Below, in pieces: positions 7,610 through 8,329 of a stretch of 8,329 nt of DNA. Within the stretch, counting starts at the first letter, position 1, and every line of letters begins with the position of its first letter. The position numbers and the translations under genes are program-made. A model generated the notes under the pieces. The model was not told the DNA's origin. It searched no databases and saw only the letters and a program-made list of their open reading frames with translations. Origin of the DNA: CANJUD01 sp043750035 (GTDB taxonomy: Bacteria > Bacteroidota > Bacteroidia > UKL13-3); the NCBI GenBank assembly GCA_043750035.1, contig JAYVCI010000273.1:1-8329 (forward strand), written 5' to 3'.

Positions 7610-8329
7610 ATGAAATACAAATTATTCACTTTAATCATTATAGCAATGACAGTAACAAACAACTTAACGGCACAACAACTGGACTTTTCAAAAGTAAAAT
7701 CTTTTGACCATCAATTAGACGATGTAATGGAATTAATTGACACAACTGAATTGAAAATTAAACTCAAAGAAGTTGAAGAAAGTTACAAAAAAAGCCCAAC
7801 AGAGATTAATAAAATCCGACTTGGTATTATTTATCACGAAACAGCCTTAAATCTCTCATTCTTTTCCAAGACAGAATTTAAGGGATATGCTAAGAGAAGT
7901 TTTGACACATTAAGCGAACTTTTTAATTCACCTAATACTTCAATAGAATTATTTCCGTTCATTGCATCTTACAGAGCATCTGCCTTATCATTGGTAGGTG
8001 CAGAAACTAAAAAACTGAAATTATTAGGAGAAGCTTTTGCCTTATTTAACGATGCGGTTAAAAATTATTCGACAGTTTCGTACTTACCAGAATTTATGAG
8101 AGGAAGTGTTGCAGAAAATTTGCCTTGGTTCTTCTTTAGGAAAAGAAAATTTGCAAAGCAAGACTTTCAATCTATTATTGACAAGCAAGACAAAAATAAT
8201 GAGTACGCCAATTGGAAAGTAATGAGTTTCACATATTGGGCTTGGGCAAAACAAAGACAAAGTAAAAAATACAGAACTCAATCACTTGCATACCTTGACA
8301 AAGCAATTTCATTAGACCAAAATTATAAA
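7610..8329 (+). CDS. Secreted helical, possibly TPR-like protein, 3' end outside window (240 aa visible)
   Basis: Open frame of 240 codons from ATG 7610 to the window edge with no stop, so the C-terminus is missing. Residues 1-21 form a signal peptide (MKYKLFTLIIIAMTVTNNLTA), with likely cleavage before Q22; there is no lipobox cysteine. The rest looks almost wholly alpha-helical. It is charged and rich in Lys, and its last visible part (YRTQSLAYLDKAISLDQNYK, 221-240) has the A..YLDKAI.LD..Y form of a tetratricopeptide helix pair. A central segment at 163-186, with R164, G165, L171-P172, F174-F176 and D185-F186, looks like a conserved signature, but I cannot name the family. It lacks a Shine-Dalgarno motif and starts 5 nt after the preceding gene, suggesting translational coupling. 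It is probably exported to the periplasm, perhaps as a partner of the neighbouring barrel protein. The function is unknown. Confidence 0.88.
   Translation, partial: MKYKLFTLIIIAMTVTNNLTAQQLDFSKVKSFDHQLDDVMELIDTTELKIKLKEVEESYKKSPTEINKIRLGIIYHETALNLSFFSKTEFKGYAKRSFDTLSELFNSPNTSIELFPFIASYRASALSLVGAETKKLKLLGEAFALFNDAVKNYSTVSYLPEFMRGSVAENLPWFFFRKRKFAKQDFQSIIDKQDKNNEYANWKVMSFTYWAWAKQRQSKKYRTQSLAYLDKAISLDQNYK

Noticed and set aside
8084..8281. 65-codon reverse-strand frame
   Set aside because: It lies wholly within the 7610-8329 gene, which has a signal peptide and coherent protein sequence on the + strand.

Overview
The window looks like chromosomal DNA from a member of the Bacteroidota. The RNA polymerase subunits carry sequence traits typical of that phylum, genes start without Shine-Dalgarno motifs behind A/T-rich leaders, and two intergenic sites match the Bacteroidota -7 promoter element TAnnTTTG. 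I cannot assign a genus from the sequence.

Layout, all on the + strand: (1) 1-1472, the last 489 codons of rpoB, open at the left edge. (2) 1525-5838, complete rpoC (1437 aa), 52 nt after rpoB, with all catalytic and zinc-binding residues intact. (3) 5839-6305, a 467-nt non-coding stretch. It holds a perfect 9-bp hairpin with a GGGA tetraloop (5849-5870), the intrinsic terminator of the rpoBC operon (5921-5953), about 220 nt in which I recognise nothing, and then a possible promoter followed by a structured leader. (4) 6306-6890, a 194-aa Crp/Fnr-family regulator of the Bacteroidota type. (5) 6960-7604, a secreted 214-aa protein that is probably an outer-membrane beta-barrel. (6) 7610-8329, a secreted, mostly helical, possibly TPR-like protein that runs off the right edge without a stop.

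The two halves do different jobs. rpoB and rpoC form the catalytic centre of RNA polymerase and are core housekeeping genes. The downstream trio is accessory: a transcription regulator followed by two envelope proteins of unknown function, the last two only 5 nt apart and so very probably co-transcribed. The trio is clearly more AT-rich than the 3' half of rpoC. A role as a small regulated envelope module is inference. No mobile element, CRISPR array, tRNA or rRNA was seen.
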